Part shown: piece by piece, positions 43,031 through 55,084 of the stretch
Numbering within the stretch: position 1 is the first letter of the stretch
Layout of the letters: each line of letters opens with the position of its first letter
Notes under the pieces: generated by a model
Told to the model about the DNA's origin: nothing
The model's database searches: none
What the model saw: only the letters and a program-made list of their open reading frames with translations
NCBI GenBank assembly: GCA_963691705.1
Contig: OY829545.1
Span: forward strand, 32,785,475-32,849,474
Direction of reading: 5' to 3'
DNA: 64,000 nt
Source of the DNA: Viola odorata
Taxonomy: Eukaryota > Streptophyta > Magnoliopsida > Malpighiales > Violaceae
Program-made: the position numbers and the translations under genes

Positions 43031-44772
43031 TGATAGCATGTTTCTTGGGCTTGATTTTATGCTCTTTTCTAGCCTTTTCGGGGGCATGATCCTGCTAATT
43101 GACCTTTATTTCCATTTTTATTGCAGATCAGCTCCAAAAGGAGAAAAAGAGCGAAAAGATGCATTTTACTGGAATTTGTCTTTTTATAATCCCTTAGCTG
43201 GAATTTGTCTTCTTGTGGGTATGATAACATTCAACCCTCACTTGGATGGATTGAGTCGAAACCTCTTGGAGCAAATGGATCTAGTCTTCTTTAGGAGATT
43301 GATGAACTCGGATGTATGGTGATTAGATGGACGATTTGAGGTGTTTAGTGAAGAGGATAACGTCGCTAGGAGATAGCGAATTGTGCAGCGGATTAATGGA
43401 TGAAAAGAAGAATGATTTGATGAATAAACAATATACTAACTTGTATTCAAATGATTACAATGATCGATAATTGCAACCTTCCCTTAATTCTTCATACAAT
43501 GAACAAGCCGAAAGGAATTAATTAACTAAATGAAAACTGAGTTTAAAACCCCTAAGGCAAAGCCAACTAATTGATCTTGAAAGGAGATAAACTCAACAAA
43601 ATCAAAGACAAGCTATAAAAGAGGCTATCTCCTTCTGTTTATAGCTTGGGCATTATTACATGGAAAAACCTACACTACCCTTCCCTTAAGTGTAGACCGC
43701 GGGCTTGAAGAGGAATGGGCTTGGCGTCCTAGAGCTTGGGCTTGGAGGGTGAACGCTCGGCCACAAGGCTGCCGAGGCTTCTCATGTGATGCTAGGGCGC
43801 GGGTACGGGAAGCCTCACGGGTTGCTAGGGTTTGGCGCGGGAGACTTCATGGCTGAATTGGTCTTCCCGTGAGACTTCTCGGTACGGACACAAGTCTCCT
43901 AATGGTCTCGGGCTGCTGTGCTGGCCTCTTCGACCCTCAAAGTCCTCAATAAGATAGCCTTGGCGTGAATACGAGCTAAGGCCCTCGTGCTCGTATCATC
44001 TCCTCCCTCTTCAAGTAGATTTGTCCTCGAATCTGGAGGCTCTATCCCTCTAAAGGCCGAACGAGCCAAGGCAGCATGAGAGGCCTCTGTCTAGGGGTAA
44101 ATGGTCATTTAGGGTATGTGATACGAGTCTGACAAGTTGAGCTATCACGCCCTAGATCTGTCTTGCCTCCCCTTCATAGGCGTTATGAGTAGTGCCTCCC
44201 CGCATTCGTGCCTGGGAGGACGGCGGAACGTCAAGGCCACCTCATATGTGGAAACGGGGGGTGGCTTTTATCTAAGAAGGTAAGTAGGGGACGTTGTGTG
44301 GAAACGCGGTCCCTATGGCATGTCTATGACATAGGAATAGAATATTTCTACGCCGATGATTTTCATGCCCTCGACGCAACCCGAGAATGTCCTTTACTAA
44401 GATTTCTTTTATGATTTTATTACTTTTAATTTCTTCTCTTCTGACTTTATTTCTTTATTTGATTTTTGTTTGTGTGTCGTGCCCTTGATTTCTGTTTGCA
44501 TGTCTTGCCCTTGATTGTGTTTTACTTTCGTGCCCTTGATTTCTATTTTTATTAATTATCTTGTTAGCAGCCATCTCTATCTTCGTTAACTAGATTAACC
44601 AACCAAACCCCCCCATTGTTTCTATTATTGTTTCATTTTATATCTGGTCTTGTCTAGTGTATGTCTTCACCATTCTCTGTAGATCGAACCTCTTGCCACT
44701 GTCTTCAATCCTTTTTTATTGCATGTGATAAGTTGTAATTATTTGATCGTGCCCTCGACAAGCACGTCATCA
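43031..44772 (+). mobile_element. C 3' LTR, rearranged
   Basis: Both outer ends match the C-family LTR. The middle does not. About 230 bp (counterpart of 4240-4473) are deleted, and another 490 bp (counterpart of about 4525-5015, including the TATA box) are replaced by the foreign LTR fragment G. It ends CGTCATCA against the B internal sequence GCTGG. Confidence 0.8.
43222..43998 (+). mobile_element. Fragment G: foreign LTR inside the C 3' LTR
   Basis: TGATAACATT to CTCGTATCA has LTR-type ends. It is followed by about 70 bp of apparent internal sequence (CTCCCTCTTCAAGTAGATTT, TGTCCTCGAATCTGG) before C sequence resumes near 44069. No target-site duplication remains, in line with a deletion on its right. 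Lineage not determined. Confidence 0.5.
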
Positions 44773-45282
44773 GCTGGTTTTAATTTTTTGAGGTGTTTAT
44801 TTGTTTATTTACCCGCTTTGATAAATTGCTAGTTTGTTTATTTATTCGCTTTGATATCAATTGTCATATGCATTTCATAATGCCCTACACCCCGGGGATA
44901 ATTTCCAAATCAGGAGGGTAGTAGTGACGATCTAGGACACATGTCCTGGGTAGTGTTCACCAATCCCAACTCGGATGAACCCCTAGAGATAGTCGAAAGG
45001 TTACACGATTCCACAAGGAATCGAGGCACTGACAACACTTTAGGGACCTTTTCATGGTATCATCCGGGAACCGTTCAAGCCAGTTACAAAAGTCAGAATC
45101 AGAGCCCCAACATGTGCATCATAATCATATCTGCTTTGTCGTGGCTCTATTTATCTTGTTACCATGATTTCTGTTTCTTGTAATTTTTCTTTTATACGAA
45201 CTGCAAATTTCTTGTACGTACAGGTTACTTTGCACTTAAAAATTTATTTCTGTCCCACAGGACCCATTTTTACTCATTCGAA
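44773..45282 (+). other. B leader with conserved exon-like segment
   Basis: B internal sequence resumes here (GCTGGTTTTA, compare GCCGGTTTTA at 9915 in D). The primer-binding site is lost. A segment at 44941-45110 (MSWVVFTNPNSDEPLE, HPGTVQASYKS) is conserved in D. TGTCCCACAG just before ORF1 looks like a splice acceptor. Confidence 0.45.
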
Positions 45283-47008
45283 ATGTCGGCACCTACACTA
45301 CTTTCACTTGATATTTTCGGGGGATGAAGTTTCGACGATCAGGCCACGCAAGGAGACCTGTTGGAACCTGGGTTTACCCCTGACATCACCACTAAGGTCA
45401 AAGTAGAAGTCACAGATTTTGACTTAACTAGGATTCGAAAGTTGAGAAATGAGTTAACTTAAGATGAGGAGACACAATTTGAATGTAGTTACGGAAAGCT
45501 ACAGACCCTGGTTGATGTGAAGACTGATTGGGGTTGCATCCGGCCAGCCCTAAAATTTTGGGATCCCTATTATTGGTGCTTCTCTTTTGACAAAGGGATA
45601 GACTTGACTCCCACACTAGAGGAATATTCAGCTCTGATGTGCCTCGCATCTCCTATATCGGCCATATACCAGAATGTTCGACTAGACTCCTCGAGTGTCA
45701 AAATAAGGCTTGATAAGTTGTTTGGAATCACTACTCGTGTTAGAGAAGGCGACTACTTCTAGTGTTGGTCAGATATTGAAGCACGATTTCAGTTGTCCAA
45801 CGGGGAAAAGCGCTTAAGGATTCTGGCTTTCGCCATCGTAGGATTTGTCCTTTTTCCTAAAATGAAGAACGCTATCGATTTTGCAGCAGCCAAGGTTTTT
45901 TACGAGACGGAGCCAAACGTCATCAATCCTACAACAGCCATCTTGGCTGAGACTTTTCACTCCTTGGACTCTTGTCGAAGAAAAGGGAAAGGAAGACTTA
46001 CCTGTTGCACCCAGTTATTGACAGTATGGTTAGTCATCCACTTTAAACAGACACCAGATCAGTCCATATTCTTTGTAAGCTACATAAAATCGTGCCCTTT
46101 AATCAGAGTTATCAATGCAACGACCACAGATAAATGGGAGATGGAGAATAAAGATGTTTGGGTCGATAGATTCATAAACCTCTCGGGAGAAGACTTCAGT
46201 TGGCATGCCAAATGGCTACAGGCCTCCGATCCCATCGTCTGCTGCAGACCCTTACCTTGGGTTCCTTTGATCAGAGCATGGGGGTGCGTTCACTATTACC
46301 TCACCTTCATCCTCAGACAGTTTATCATCACGCAAGTAAACCCCGTGACATTCGGCATGACAAGGTCAAACCTGCCACACACCGGGGAAAATCAAAGCAT
46401 TCAGCAGTACACCCAAGACTGGACCCACCCCTTTCATCTCAAGGGACGCGTCGCCTCTGCAGCAATGATACCGAAATATCCACAGTAGAGGTTAAGACGG
46501 GTTAACGACAATGTCTTACCCCGCCCATAAAATCAGAAAATCAGAAGAAGAAGGGGAATCTCAGGTGAGCGAAGGAATGAATGTCATGGCTTCCACTCAA
46601 GTAGTGGAACAGATGCGAGCAGCGCAAGAAGAACGGGATCAGATGGCAGAGGAAAGGGATAATGCCGTAGCCCATCAATGTGGCCTAGAAGTCCAGATGA
46701 ATGAGTTAGAAAGGCGCAGTAAGGACATTATCCGCATGCAAGCGACAAAACAAAAAGTGGCCCTCAAGGACTTTAAGGAACGTTTTAACAGCGAAATCCG
46801 CAAGAAATAAGCATCAAGTGCCATAACTGAAGACAAAAATTTGGTGATAAGAATCTTGACTACTCGCACAGACTTGGGGGATAGGAAGAGCCAGGCACTG
46901 CAAAATCGGATTACCGCTTTAGAGGCCGAGATAGACATGCAAAAAGGGGAGATGGCCTCGATGAAATACCTTTGGCAAGAGCAAGAGGATCCCGACTTCC
47001 AGGGTTGA
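45283..47008 (+). pseudogene. B ORF1, DUF7745-like protein with coiled-coil tail
   Basis: Same architecture as D ORF1. Start MSAPTLLSLDIF, then YGKLQTLVDVKTDWGC, LTPTLEEYSALM, FAIVGFVLFPKMKN, PTTAILAETFHSLDSC, LLTVWLVIHFK, WGCVHYYLTFILRQF. After a frameshift between about 46440 and 46511 comes a glutamate-rich coiled coil (EERDQMAEERDNAV) ending PDFQG at 47006. Stops at 45325, 45460, 45760 and 46808. Total about 575 codons. The role is unknown; ORF1 of this type is typical of Ogre elements and sits upstream of gag. Confidence 0.8.
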
Positions 47009-47801
47009 CACCTTCATAAGAAGACTCGAATGTCAGCAACCCTTCCTTTTTTCATGTAACTAGGATCCCCGATTCCATCTATTCTAGCCATTTTTTATGA
47101 ATCTAGGTAGTTGGTAAGTTTACCATAATTTGTAAACACCTTTTTAATAAAGTCGTACTCTTTCGGATATTTATTAAAGCGCCTCTACTTTCTATCTCAA
47201 TTGTCCATCCAATAAAACTCAAAAGGCCATCGCAAAATGAAAAGAGAAAATTCCTCCGTAATAAACACAATCGTCTCACCAAAATTTCGAAAAAGAGAAA
47301 AATCCTGCCGAATACTCGAAACATCCAAGCATTGCTCACTCATGGCCATGTCCTCCTTGCGCATCACAAACTCCAAATGCATGGTATAGATCATCATCCC
47401 TCTCCTCGGATGGGTTCACCAGGCATCAGGCCCTGCATCGTTTGAAAGCATAGTGTAAAAAGAGATCTTCCGAGCATGGCGACATTGGTTGCCCCTACTA
47501 ATTTGGGGTTTCGCTGATAGCATCTCAGATTGCTTCACGTCGTTGGAATGAATAGAGTCTTCCTTCGCATCTTGTCAATAATCGGGATATCTCGCCTCTC
47601 CGTCTGCCCTGAAAATATCAAGTGAAAGTGTAGCCGGAAAAGCGAATGAGCAACGTGGAGGCCTCGGGATTGCACATCACCTGCACATCATCACCTGTAC
47701 TTACTCCTTTTCCTGTATTTCCTTTTTTCAGGTTCACGATAGCTCCTCGAAAGCAAGCTACTTCGCCCAGGCTCCTCGTAACTAGACTTCAAAAATGAAA
47801 A
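47009..47801 (+). other. Leader between ORF1 and gag in B
   Basis: No gene supported. It lacks the repeat array found here in D and ends with the same pre-gag words. Confidence 0.5.
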
Positions 47802-50800
47802 ATGACTGAACAGGCTAAGGCCGATGAAGTGCTAACAGCCAGAATCGTAGAGTTAGAGGAACAAGTTAGGATTACTACAGAGAGGGCCGCCAGGGCCGAA
47901 AAGGAGAGAGATGAAGCTACCACCGAATTCCCACTAGGTTTTTATCCCACTCAAACAGCAGGACCTCCCTCTTCGCTAGCCGTTGCAGGACCTTCAGTAC
48001 CTCAGCCACTTTCTGGTCCTGAGGGCCAATGGAAATGGATTAGTTCCTTCACTGTACCCACCGCTGCAAATCCTATGGTTAATACGGGTGAAGAAATTGC
48101 TACGTCACTTTAGCGTCTTTCAACCAACCCCGTTGTGGACTCCGGTAAAAGTCAGGCCCACCTAGAAGCCTCGTATCTCCCTCCTCTTCCTCCAAGCACA
48201 ATTCCCGGACCTATGGGAATTCGGCCTCCTGCTTCCTACCCAATACAACCTCAGTTCTCTTTAGAACCTCTACTACCCTTCGGTTCTAACCCCATTATGA
48301 CCGAGAAACTGAAAAGTGAAAAACTAAATTTGCTCGAAGAAAGACTCAGAGCGATCGAAGGGGCAGATCCGTTTGACCCTACTAGTCCCGCCGATATGTT
48401 CATGGTCCCCGGGATCGTTATACTACCGAAATACAAGATCCCCGACTTTGAAAAGTATACTGGGGTCGAGTGCCCAAAGACCCACCTAAGAGCATATTAA
48501 AATAAGATGGCAGAGATGATCCACAACGAGCCATTGTTGATTCATCTATTTCGAGAAAGCTTAACCAAACACGCCCTAACTTTGTATATGGGTCTAGACA
48601 GAGCCAGGATCAGGACATGGAGAGACCTATCCGATGCCTTCTTCAAACAATACAAATTCAACATGGAGGTAGCTCCCGACCGCGCCGACCTGCAAGATCT
48701 GGAAAAGAAAATCGCGAGTCCGTGAAAACCTATGCTTAGAGATGGAGAGAGTTGGCTTCCAGAATCTCTCCTCCTTTAAGTGACAAGGAACTCTTATCAA
48801 TTTTTGTGCACACCTTCAAAGCTCCCTACTACACCTACCTGATCTCGAATCCTTCAAACAGTTTCTCCGACATGGTCCTAGTTGCTGAAAGAGTCGAGCA
48901 AGGGATTAAGTCCAGACGAATCATAACTTCAACACCAGAGTCTGCACCAAAGAAAGTGCCCGTCGTGAAAAGAGATGTTGGATTTATCGCTCCCCAAGTT
49001 AATCACGGGCAATCATTTCCACTACCTCCGCATTATCTATCGCCACAGCCCTATCCTCTACCATCGCTATATCAACCCACCTTCTTTCCTTTTTACCTCA
49101 CCACCCGTTGCTAATATCGCGCCTCAAAATCCTACACCATCTCTGCATTTCCCACAACCTCCAGAACAAACATTACAACCCATGCAACCTAAGCCATATA
49201 ACCCACCAAAAGACCCAAATAACCAAAACACGTCAAACAATCAGTGGAACCGAGAGCCTTTGCCTCATCTTCCTCTTCCCGCGGGAGAAATCTACAAACA
49301 TCTCTTGACAGCCGGACAGATCATACCAGTTCCAGCTCAGCCCCAATTGCCTCCTTACCCGAAATGGTATGATCTCAACGTAAGATGCGAATACCACGCT
49401 GGAGCCTCGGGTCACACTCTGGAGAACTGCTTCGCCTTCAAAGCGAAAGTTCATCACTTCATCAAAAGTGGGGTGGGTATCTTTCAAAGGGTTAGGTAAA
49501 GGACCCAACACATCAACCAAGCCTCTCCCCAATCATTCCCAAGGAAATGGAGGGGTAAACGCCGTCTTAGTAGGAGAAAGCGACGACCCTCCTTCTTTGC
49601 TATCAAGTTGGCCACAAGAACAACTCTTCCTGGCCTTAGCTCGAGGAGGATATATACCATACTCGAAAAGAAATCCAAGTCACTGCATGTAGTGCAAGGG
49701 AAACAATGGTCATAAGATCCAAGGCTGCGAGTTCTTCGCAGGAAAGGTGAGACAACTCTCGGGTTTCGGAGTAATACAAACCCAGAAAGCGACCCATGGG
49801 GAAGGATCCATTAATGCCATCGGAGAAGGATTTCCTATCCCGCATTTGCATAACTCCAAAGGAACCCCACCCCAAATCATCCAAAAGAGAAGGTCGACTT
49901 CGTCATGCAAACGGTTCTCCACGCGCCGCAATGGGGGCGACCGTGAGATTGACACCCTGGGCCAGCCTTCAGGGAAATTTGACTATCTTGTCAGGTATTC
50001 TGCACCACCCTCCCACTCTAGTGCAGTGTCATTACCATCCTCTTGGGAATACCCAAATTCTGAATCATACCCTTCACCGATGTGGTCACCTCCCCCGCCT
50101 CCTTTGAAGGAAATCTACGCAAGCCTCCTGGCAGACGAGCATATTACGCCATCCCCGCTCCCACCTCAACCAACTCCTTACCCTAGTTGGTATGATCCAA
50201 AGTTTAGCTGTGAATATCACGCCGGAACCCGAGGACACTCCCTGGAAGACTGTTTCATCTTTAGAGAAAAAGGTTGATCATTTAACCAAACGTGGACAAA
50301 TCTCTTCCAAAAGTCTAGCAAAAGGTCCTGATGTGGCAACCAGTCCTCTACCGCACCATAACCCAGGGCTGAACGGCGTTCTTTCCGAAGGAATCAACGA
50401 TTCTCTCCCTTCAGTAAAGGAAGCGCCCAACGAAGAACTCTTCTTCGCATTGGCTAAAAGTGGACACCTGCCATACTCAGAGAATAATCAGGCCCAAATG
50501 CCTATTTTGCCAAAGAGAAAGCAAGCACGAAATCCAGGATTGCAGACTTTTTGGCAGAAAGTCAAGCAACTTACAGCATTCGGGATCATTCAGACCGAAG
50601 GGAAAACCAGAGGAGCAGTCAACGCCATCGAGGACGAATCTCCAGCACCCTATTCCTTCGAATATGTGACCCAAGTAGGGAATACGGCCACGACCCCATG
50701 CAAAGTGGTGTTCACATTTGCTGTGAATGCTCCTAGCCAAGACTTACACGCGGTCCCATTTAACTACGGATACACGGTGGCCACCACCCCTCCTACCGTC

Positions 50801-51214
50801 ACACCAACAGGGCTCACTATCGGTGAAACCTCTCAAATCGGGGGCATGACCCGCACCGGAAGACGCTACATATCGGAGGAAGTAGAGAAACAACGACAAG
50901 CCAAAGGGAAAAATTCTTTGGTCCACGAAGAGGCAGTAGAAGAGACGCAAAGGTTTAGCAAACCTGTAACTGAGGACAAGACAGCTGAGTTCCTCAAAAT
51001 CATGAAACAGAGTGAGTTCAGCATCATAGAACAGCTAAAGAAAACCCTGGCTCGTATTTCCATCATGGAGATAATCCTTACTTCACAACCTCATCGCCAA
51101 GCTCTCCTAAAAGTCCTGAAACAAGCCTTCGTGACTAAGGATATCACCACGGAAGGGGTGGAAAACCTTATCGGAAGAATTCAAGCCCTAAGCAACATTT
51201 CCTTCTCCGAATGA
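47802..51214 (+). pseudogene. gag: B gag polyprotein with duplicated knuckle module
   Basis: Start MTEQAKADEV. Coiled coil, proline-rich spacer, gag domain (PDFEKYTGVECP, FFKQYKFNMEVAPD, YLISNPSNSFSDMVL), then two copies of a module. Each copy is: EIY-HLL or EIYASLL, YPKWYD or YPSWYD, CEYHAGxxGHxLExC, a KGP linker, LALA-type helix and a terminal INAI or VNAI segment. Copy 1 lies at about 49260-49850, copy 2 at about 50100-50690; D has one. Damage: TAG near 48110, TAA at 48498, frameshifts near 48712, 49100, 49470 and 50270, and stops near 48736 and 49689. The second CLFC-type knuckle of copy 2 is in a shifted frame. Protease follows in the same frame after a TGA. Confidence 0.8.
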
Positions 51215-52186
51215 GAGATCGGTCCCGCAGGAAGAGATCACAACAAGGACCTATACATCACGGTAGAATGCAAGGGGCATGTCATAGCAAATGCCCTGAT
51301 TGATAACGGGTCTGCACTAAATGTCAGGCCTAGGCATGTCCTCGAACAACTACCAGTTGATTTTTCTCACATGAAACCTAGCGGAATGATGGCTAGGGCT
51401 TTGGATGGCACGACTCGAGAGATCATCGGGAATTTTGAATTGGATATGGTCATCGGGCCCCACACTTTCACCTTGATAATTCAGATCATGGAAATCCAAC
51501 CCGCTTACAGCATGCTTCTAAGATGGCCATGGATCCATTCGGCAGGAGCCGTCCCCTCTTCCCTACATCAGTGCCTCAAGTACATCAAAGACAACGCCCT
51601 CATCACAATAAAGGCAGAGGAAGCCTTAATCCTAGCTAAACATTTATCCGTGCCTTACATCGAGACTGCCGAAACCTTGGAGAGTTCTTTTCAAGCCTTC
51701 AAAATCGTCAACACGGATTGGATCGAGGAAAGATCCCCCATTTTTGAAGCCTTGAATTCTGAAATGGCCAAAACAACCACTAAGTTGATACCAGAGGGAA
51801 ATTTCCAACTGGGAAAAAGGCTCAGGGCCAAGTTACAACGGTCAAAAGGCTGGGCATCTCCAAAGAGCTTCAGAGACCGCTTTGGTTTAGGGTACCAACC
51901 CAGCGAGGCCGATTTTGCTAGGAATGCCCAAGAAAAGAAAGAAAAACTGCTGGCTAAGCTATTTGGATGTGTTGCGCCAATGGGTAAAATACAGATCCCC
52001 CATATCAGAACCACGTTCCCCTTCGCAGCCGAAACCATCAATGAAAGCCCGATCAGGGTATCGGACCTCCGTATTTGCACTCTAGGAGAAGAAGAATCGT
52101 CACCTGGTTCAGTCAGTTTCTTAAGGAAGTCAGGGGAGTCTGTTTGCAACAGGACCACCACCATGCTTCCGAATGTCTCTCTGTAA
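51215..52186 (+). pseudogene. pro: B protease region
   Basis: Continues the last gag frame after a TGA at 51212. The active-site loop is ALIDNGSALNV (DNG at 51302), the form of the aspartic protease triad usual in Ogre-type elements. A typical flap and helix follow (IIGNFELDMVIGPHTFTL, SMLLRWPWIHSAGAVPSSLH). The C-terminal extension (GWASPKSFRDRFGLGYQPS) leads to a stop before the intron-like spacer. The open frame itself is intact over 324 codons. It would cut Gag and Pol precursors inside particles. Confidence 0.8.
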
Positions 52187-52339
52187 TTACTCTTTTTTGA
52201 AAAAAACATATAATATAATGTGTGCACATTTTCTTAGGGAAATATTTTTGTAGGGACTCATGTTCCCCTTTGTTAAAAATCTATATATATGCAATTTTCA
52301 TTTTACGCATCTCTTCTTTTTCGCATTTTTATTTTCAAG
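52187..52339 (+). other. Probable protease-pol intron of B
   Basis: AT-rich spacer with TAGGGACTCATGTTCCCC, ending TTTATTTTCAAG before ATG 52340. Ogre elements are known to remove an intron at this position by splicing. The exact donor is not determined. Confidence 0.5.
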
Positions 52340-53239
52340 ATGAGTATTAGTTCGGATTGTCTTGATAAAGCATATGTCTTTACTGGCGAAGAAATTGTCG
52401 TCACAACCGAAGACAAGGTCGAAATCCCTTGCGAATTGGCCCGTTTACTGGAAAGTTATGAAAAGGAAATAAACCCTCATCGGGAGGAATTGGACGAAGT
52501 AAATTTGGGGGCAAGAAATGAGAATCAGAAGTTGGTTAAGATCGAAACTACCCTAGACACGACTCAGAGAGAAAGGTTGGTTTCCCTCCTCAAAGACTAC
52601 TCGGACGTGTTTGCATGGTCATACGCCGATATGCCAGGTCTTGACCCCGGGATAGTTGAGCATCGCATCCCGTTGAGGGCTGAGTTTAAACCTGTCAAAC
52701 AAAAACTTGAAGAAGATCATCCAAAAATGGTGCTCACTTACAAAGATTGGCATGACATGCTTCCTTTCGCACTGCATGCCTACTGGATAGCAACTCGTAC
52801 GTCCACAGGGGCAACTCCCTACTCTTTAGTCTACGGCATGGAAGTCGTAATTCCTCTTGAGGTAGAAATCCCTTCTCTCAGAATCCTGGCAGAATCAGAA
52901 GTAGAAGAATCAGATTGGGCAAGGGTGAGGTATGAGCTGTTAAACCTCATTCCTGAGAAACGCTTGGCCGCTATCTGCCATGCGCAATTGTATCAGCAAA
53001 GGATGGCCAACGCTTATAACAAGAAAGTGCGACCTCGCAAGTTTAAGACCGGGGATTTAGTGTTGAAAAAGATTCTCCCTCATTAGGAGGCTAGTCAAGG
53101 AAAGTGGGCCCCAAAGTACGAGGGCCCGTATTTAGTTAAAAGTGCATTCTCGGGGGGTGCCCTAATGCTAACCAATATAGATGGAGATGACTTACCAAGA
53201 CCGGTGAATACCGATGCCGTCAAGACATATTTTGCCTGA
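52340..53239 (+). pseudogene. pol: B pol remnant: pre-RT fused in frame to integrase C-terminus
   Basis: MSISSDCLDKAYVF to FAWSYADMPGLDP and FKPVKQKL is the segment before the RT palm. At about 52709 the same frame continues directly with YKDWHDMLPFALHAYW, TSTGATPYSLVYGMEVV and RPRKFKTGDLVLKK, the integrase C-terminal part. All of RT, RNase H and the integrase core (expected about 1,000 codons or more) are missing with no frame loss. A TAG at 53084 precedes the usual end GKWAPKYEGPYLV to YFA (TGA 53237). The product cannot copy or integrate DNA. Confidence 0.85.
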
Positions 53240-55084
53240 GGTTTCGTAGACCGTGCATCTTGTCGAATCAAAGACAGGGTTTTATCATGACAATACCGCT
53301 TAAATGTTTATCCTGAAATTAATAAAATGAGTTTTTTCAGGAGATACTTGTTATCTTAAAACTTCTTTTCTTTTTTCTTAAACTTATGAGATGACAAAAT
53401 GAGGCATGGTATTGGTGGCTCCCAATGAGTAGTTCGAGACACGAGACACAACACTTAGACTAACACCACTAATCAATCTTAAGTTTTGCAGGAACATAAT
53501 GTCTCACACCTCATCTCATCATCGAGATAGGACCAGGGAATCCCCGTCGTAGCAGTTCCTAAACTGCCGCAGCAGGCCGCTTTAAAGAACGAATCAAGAA
53601 AGATTTTAAAAAAACCAGTCACTATCTAAATTTAAAAAAATCCTTTTTCCTCGCAGTACTACCAGCACATCCTGCAACCAGTCTCAAAGGACCGAATGCA
53701 TAAAGGGGGACCACCCCGCAAAGCTATCATCCGATCATCGAGAGGATTGTCTAGACCTGTAACACTATTCAAGAACTTAAGGGCCATCCATCGAGAATCC
53801 GTGAGGCACCGTCAGAGTTTCGCAGCAATACTATTATCCAGTTTGAGCGAGGACTGAATGTTGGACCAAAGTCACTAAGCCCATCCTATGCCGACCAAGC
53901 TGGCGGGATGCTAGTGGCGGGAGTTCCCATTTGCCTATTCGGAGGAGTTCATCATTAAGACGTCATGGTCGCCAAGCACCCTTTGCAGGCATAACCCATG
54001 GAGAAAAAGAGCGACGAAAGCTGTCCTCCCAGGACCACAATAAACATACTTAATGCGGTCTTATTCAAGAAGTTTCTCAACGTCCGCACCATGATCAACA
54101 CGATGAAGATCAATCCTTTAATTTGTGGACCACTAACTACTGACTGATGGTGATCGCATTCACTTATTTTATCCACAATCTCTTGCTGCAAAAAGTATCA
54201 GAACTCCTCTCTGAAGAGGGGCAGCCGGACTGCAAGTATCACCCGCGCCAAGATGGGAATTGCGGCAAAGCATCTAAAGCAAAGCTATCATCAACCAACA
54301 TCCGATGCAAGTCACACCACAGTGACCCACGAATGGCCTGTCCAAAAGGGAGAGCTTAAAACTTATCAATTGCATTACTCTTTCTAAAAATCGCCTTTCA
54401 TTTACTCCTCATTCTTCTCGCCTCATTTTTTTCAGGAACTAGGTCACCCCCATTGTTGCCTGCATGAGACTGATAGAAGACGCCCTCGCAGCCCCGCTGC
54501 ACATTTCGGGGACAGAAGATTTTCCCCTTTATCCCGGAGCAATCATGGAGCAAATCAACAAAAGTCTAGCAATGGCCAGTAAGCAAATGAACAAAAAATA
54601 CAGATCTCATCCGCACTCCGACCTGGATCGGCGGTTCCAGCAAAGCATCTGAAAAAGAAACCAATCAATCAGCATCTAAGCAAAGCATTCCTGAGCTGGG
54701 ACCACGCCGGACTTGGATCATCCCATTACATCCGTGTAAAGCTTGCGTAAAATGCCCTCGCGACCCTGCTGCACATTTCAGGGGAGTCCATCTTTCTTCC
54801 CTTATTAAAATTTATTTTCGCTCCGGCTCACTTTGTTAGCTTTAATTTTCGTACGATCGTCTGGCCCACTGGGGGCAACCCTTTAGATTCTCGTTGGACT
54901 CTTGCAAATAGGTCATCCCCAGCGTCCTAGATTTAAACTATCAATCAATCAAAAAGTCCTTTTTAGCCCGGCTAAAGCGAAAATCCATACTACTCTCATA
55001 GCATATTCATGCATTTCATAGGTCGGGGATGTTTAATCCCTCTGTTAAATAAGGCATCCATCAAAATTACATGGCATACATGAT
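53240..55084 (+). other. B 3' UTR, first part
   Basis: Homologous in patches to the D 3' UTR (ACTATTCAAGAACTTAA at 53766). Two related blocks carry GACGCCCTCGCAGCCCCGC and GCCCTCGCGACCCTGC (54480 and 54755). Short ORFs here show no family similarity that I can see. Confidence 0.5.

Larger units (their letters stand above)
4114..44772 (+). mobile_element. Element C: non-autonomous Athila/Tat-type element
   Basis: Direct LTRs at 4114-5641 and 43031-44772, a TGGCGCC-type primer-binding site after the 5' LTR, and a G-rich tract before the 3' LTR. Its own internal part is only about 3.2 kb (5642-7108, 25330-26879, 42846-43030) once D and E are removed. It has a single decayed ORF of unknown function and no protease, RT, RNase H or integrase. 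The PBS type and the 3' sequence AAGTGTGGGGAGG suit Athila-type elements; lineage is inference. C sits inside B. Confidence 0.75.

Noticed and set aside
52289..52339. Upstream extension of the B pol remnant to an ATG at 52289
   Set aside because: The extension reads an AT-rich intron-like spacer; the ATG at 52340 directly after TTCAAG fits better.
54464..54652. Short ORF in the B 3' UTR with a possible helical segment
   Set aside because: Only 62 codons, not conserved in D at the same place, no domain.
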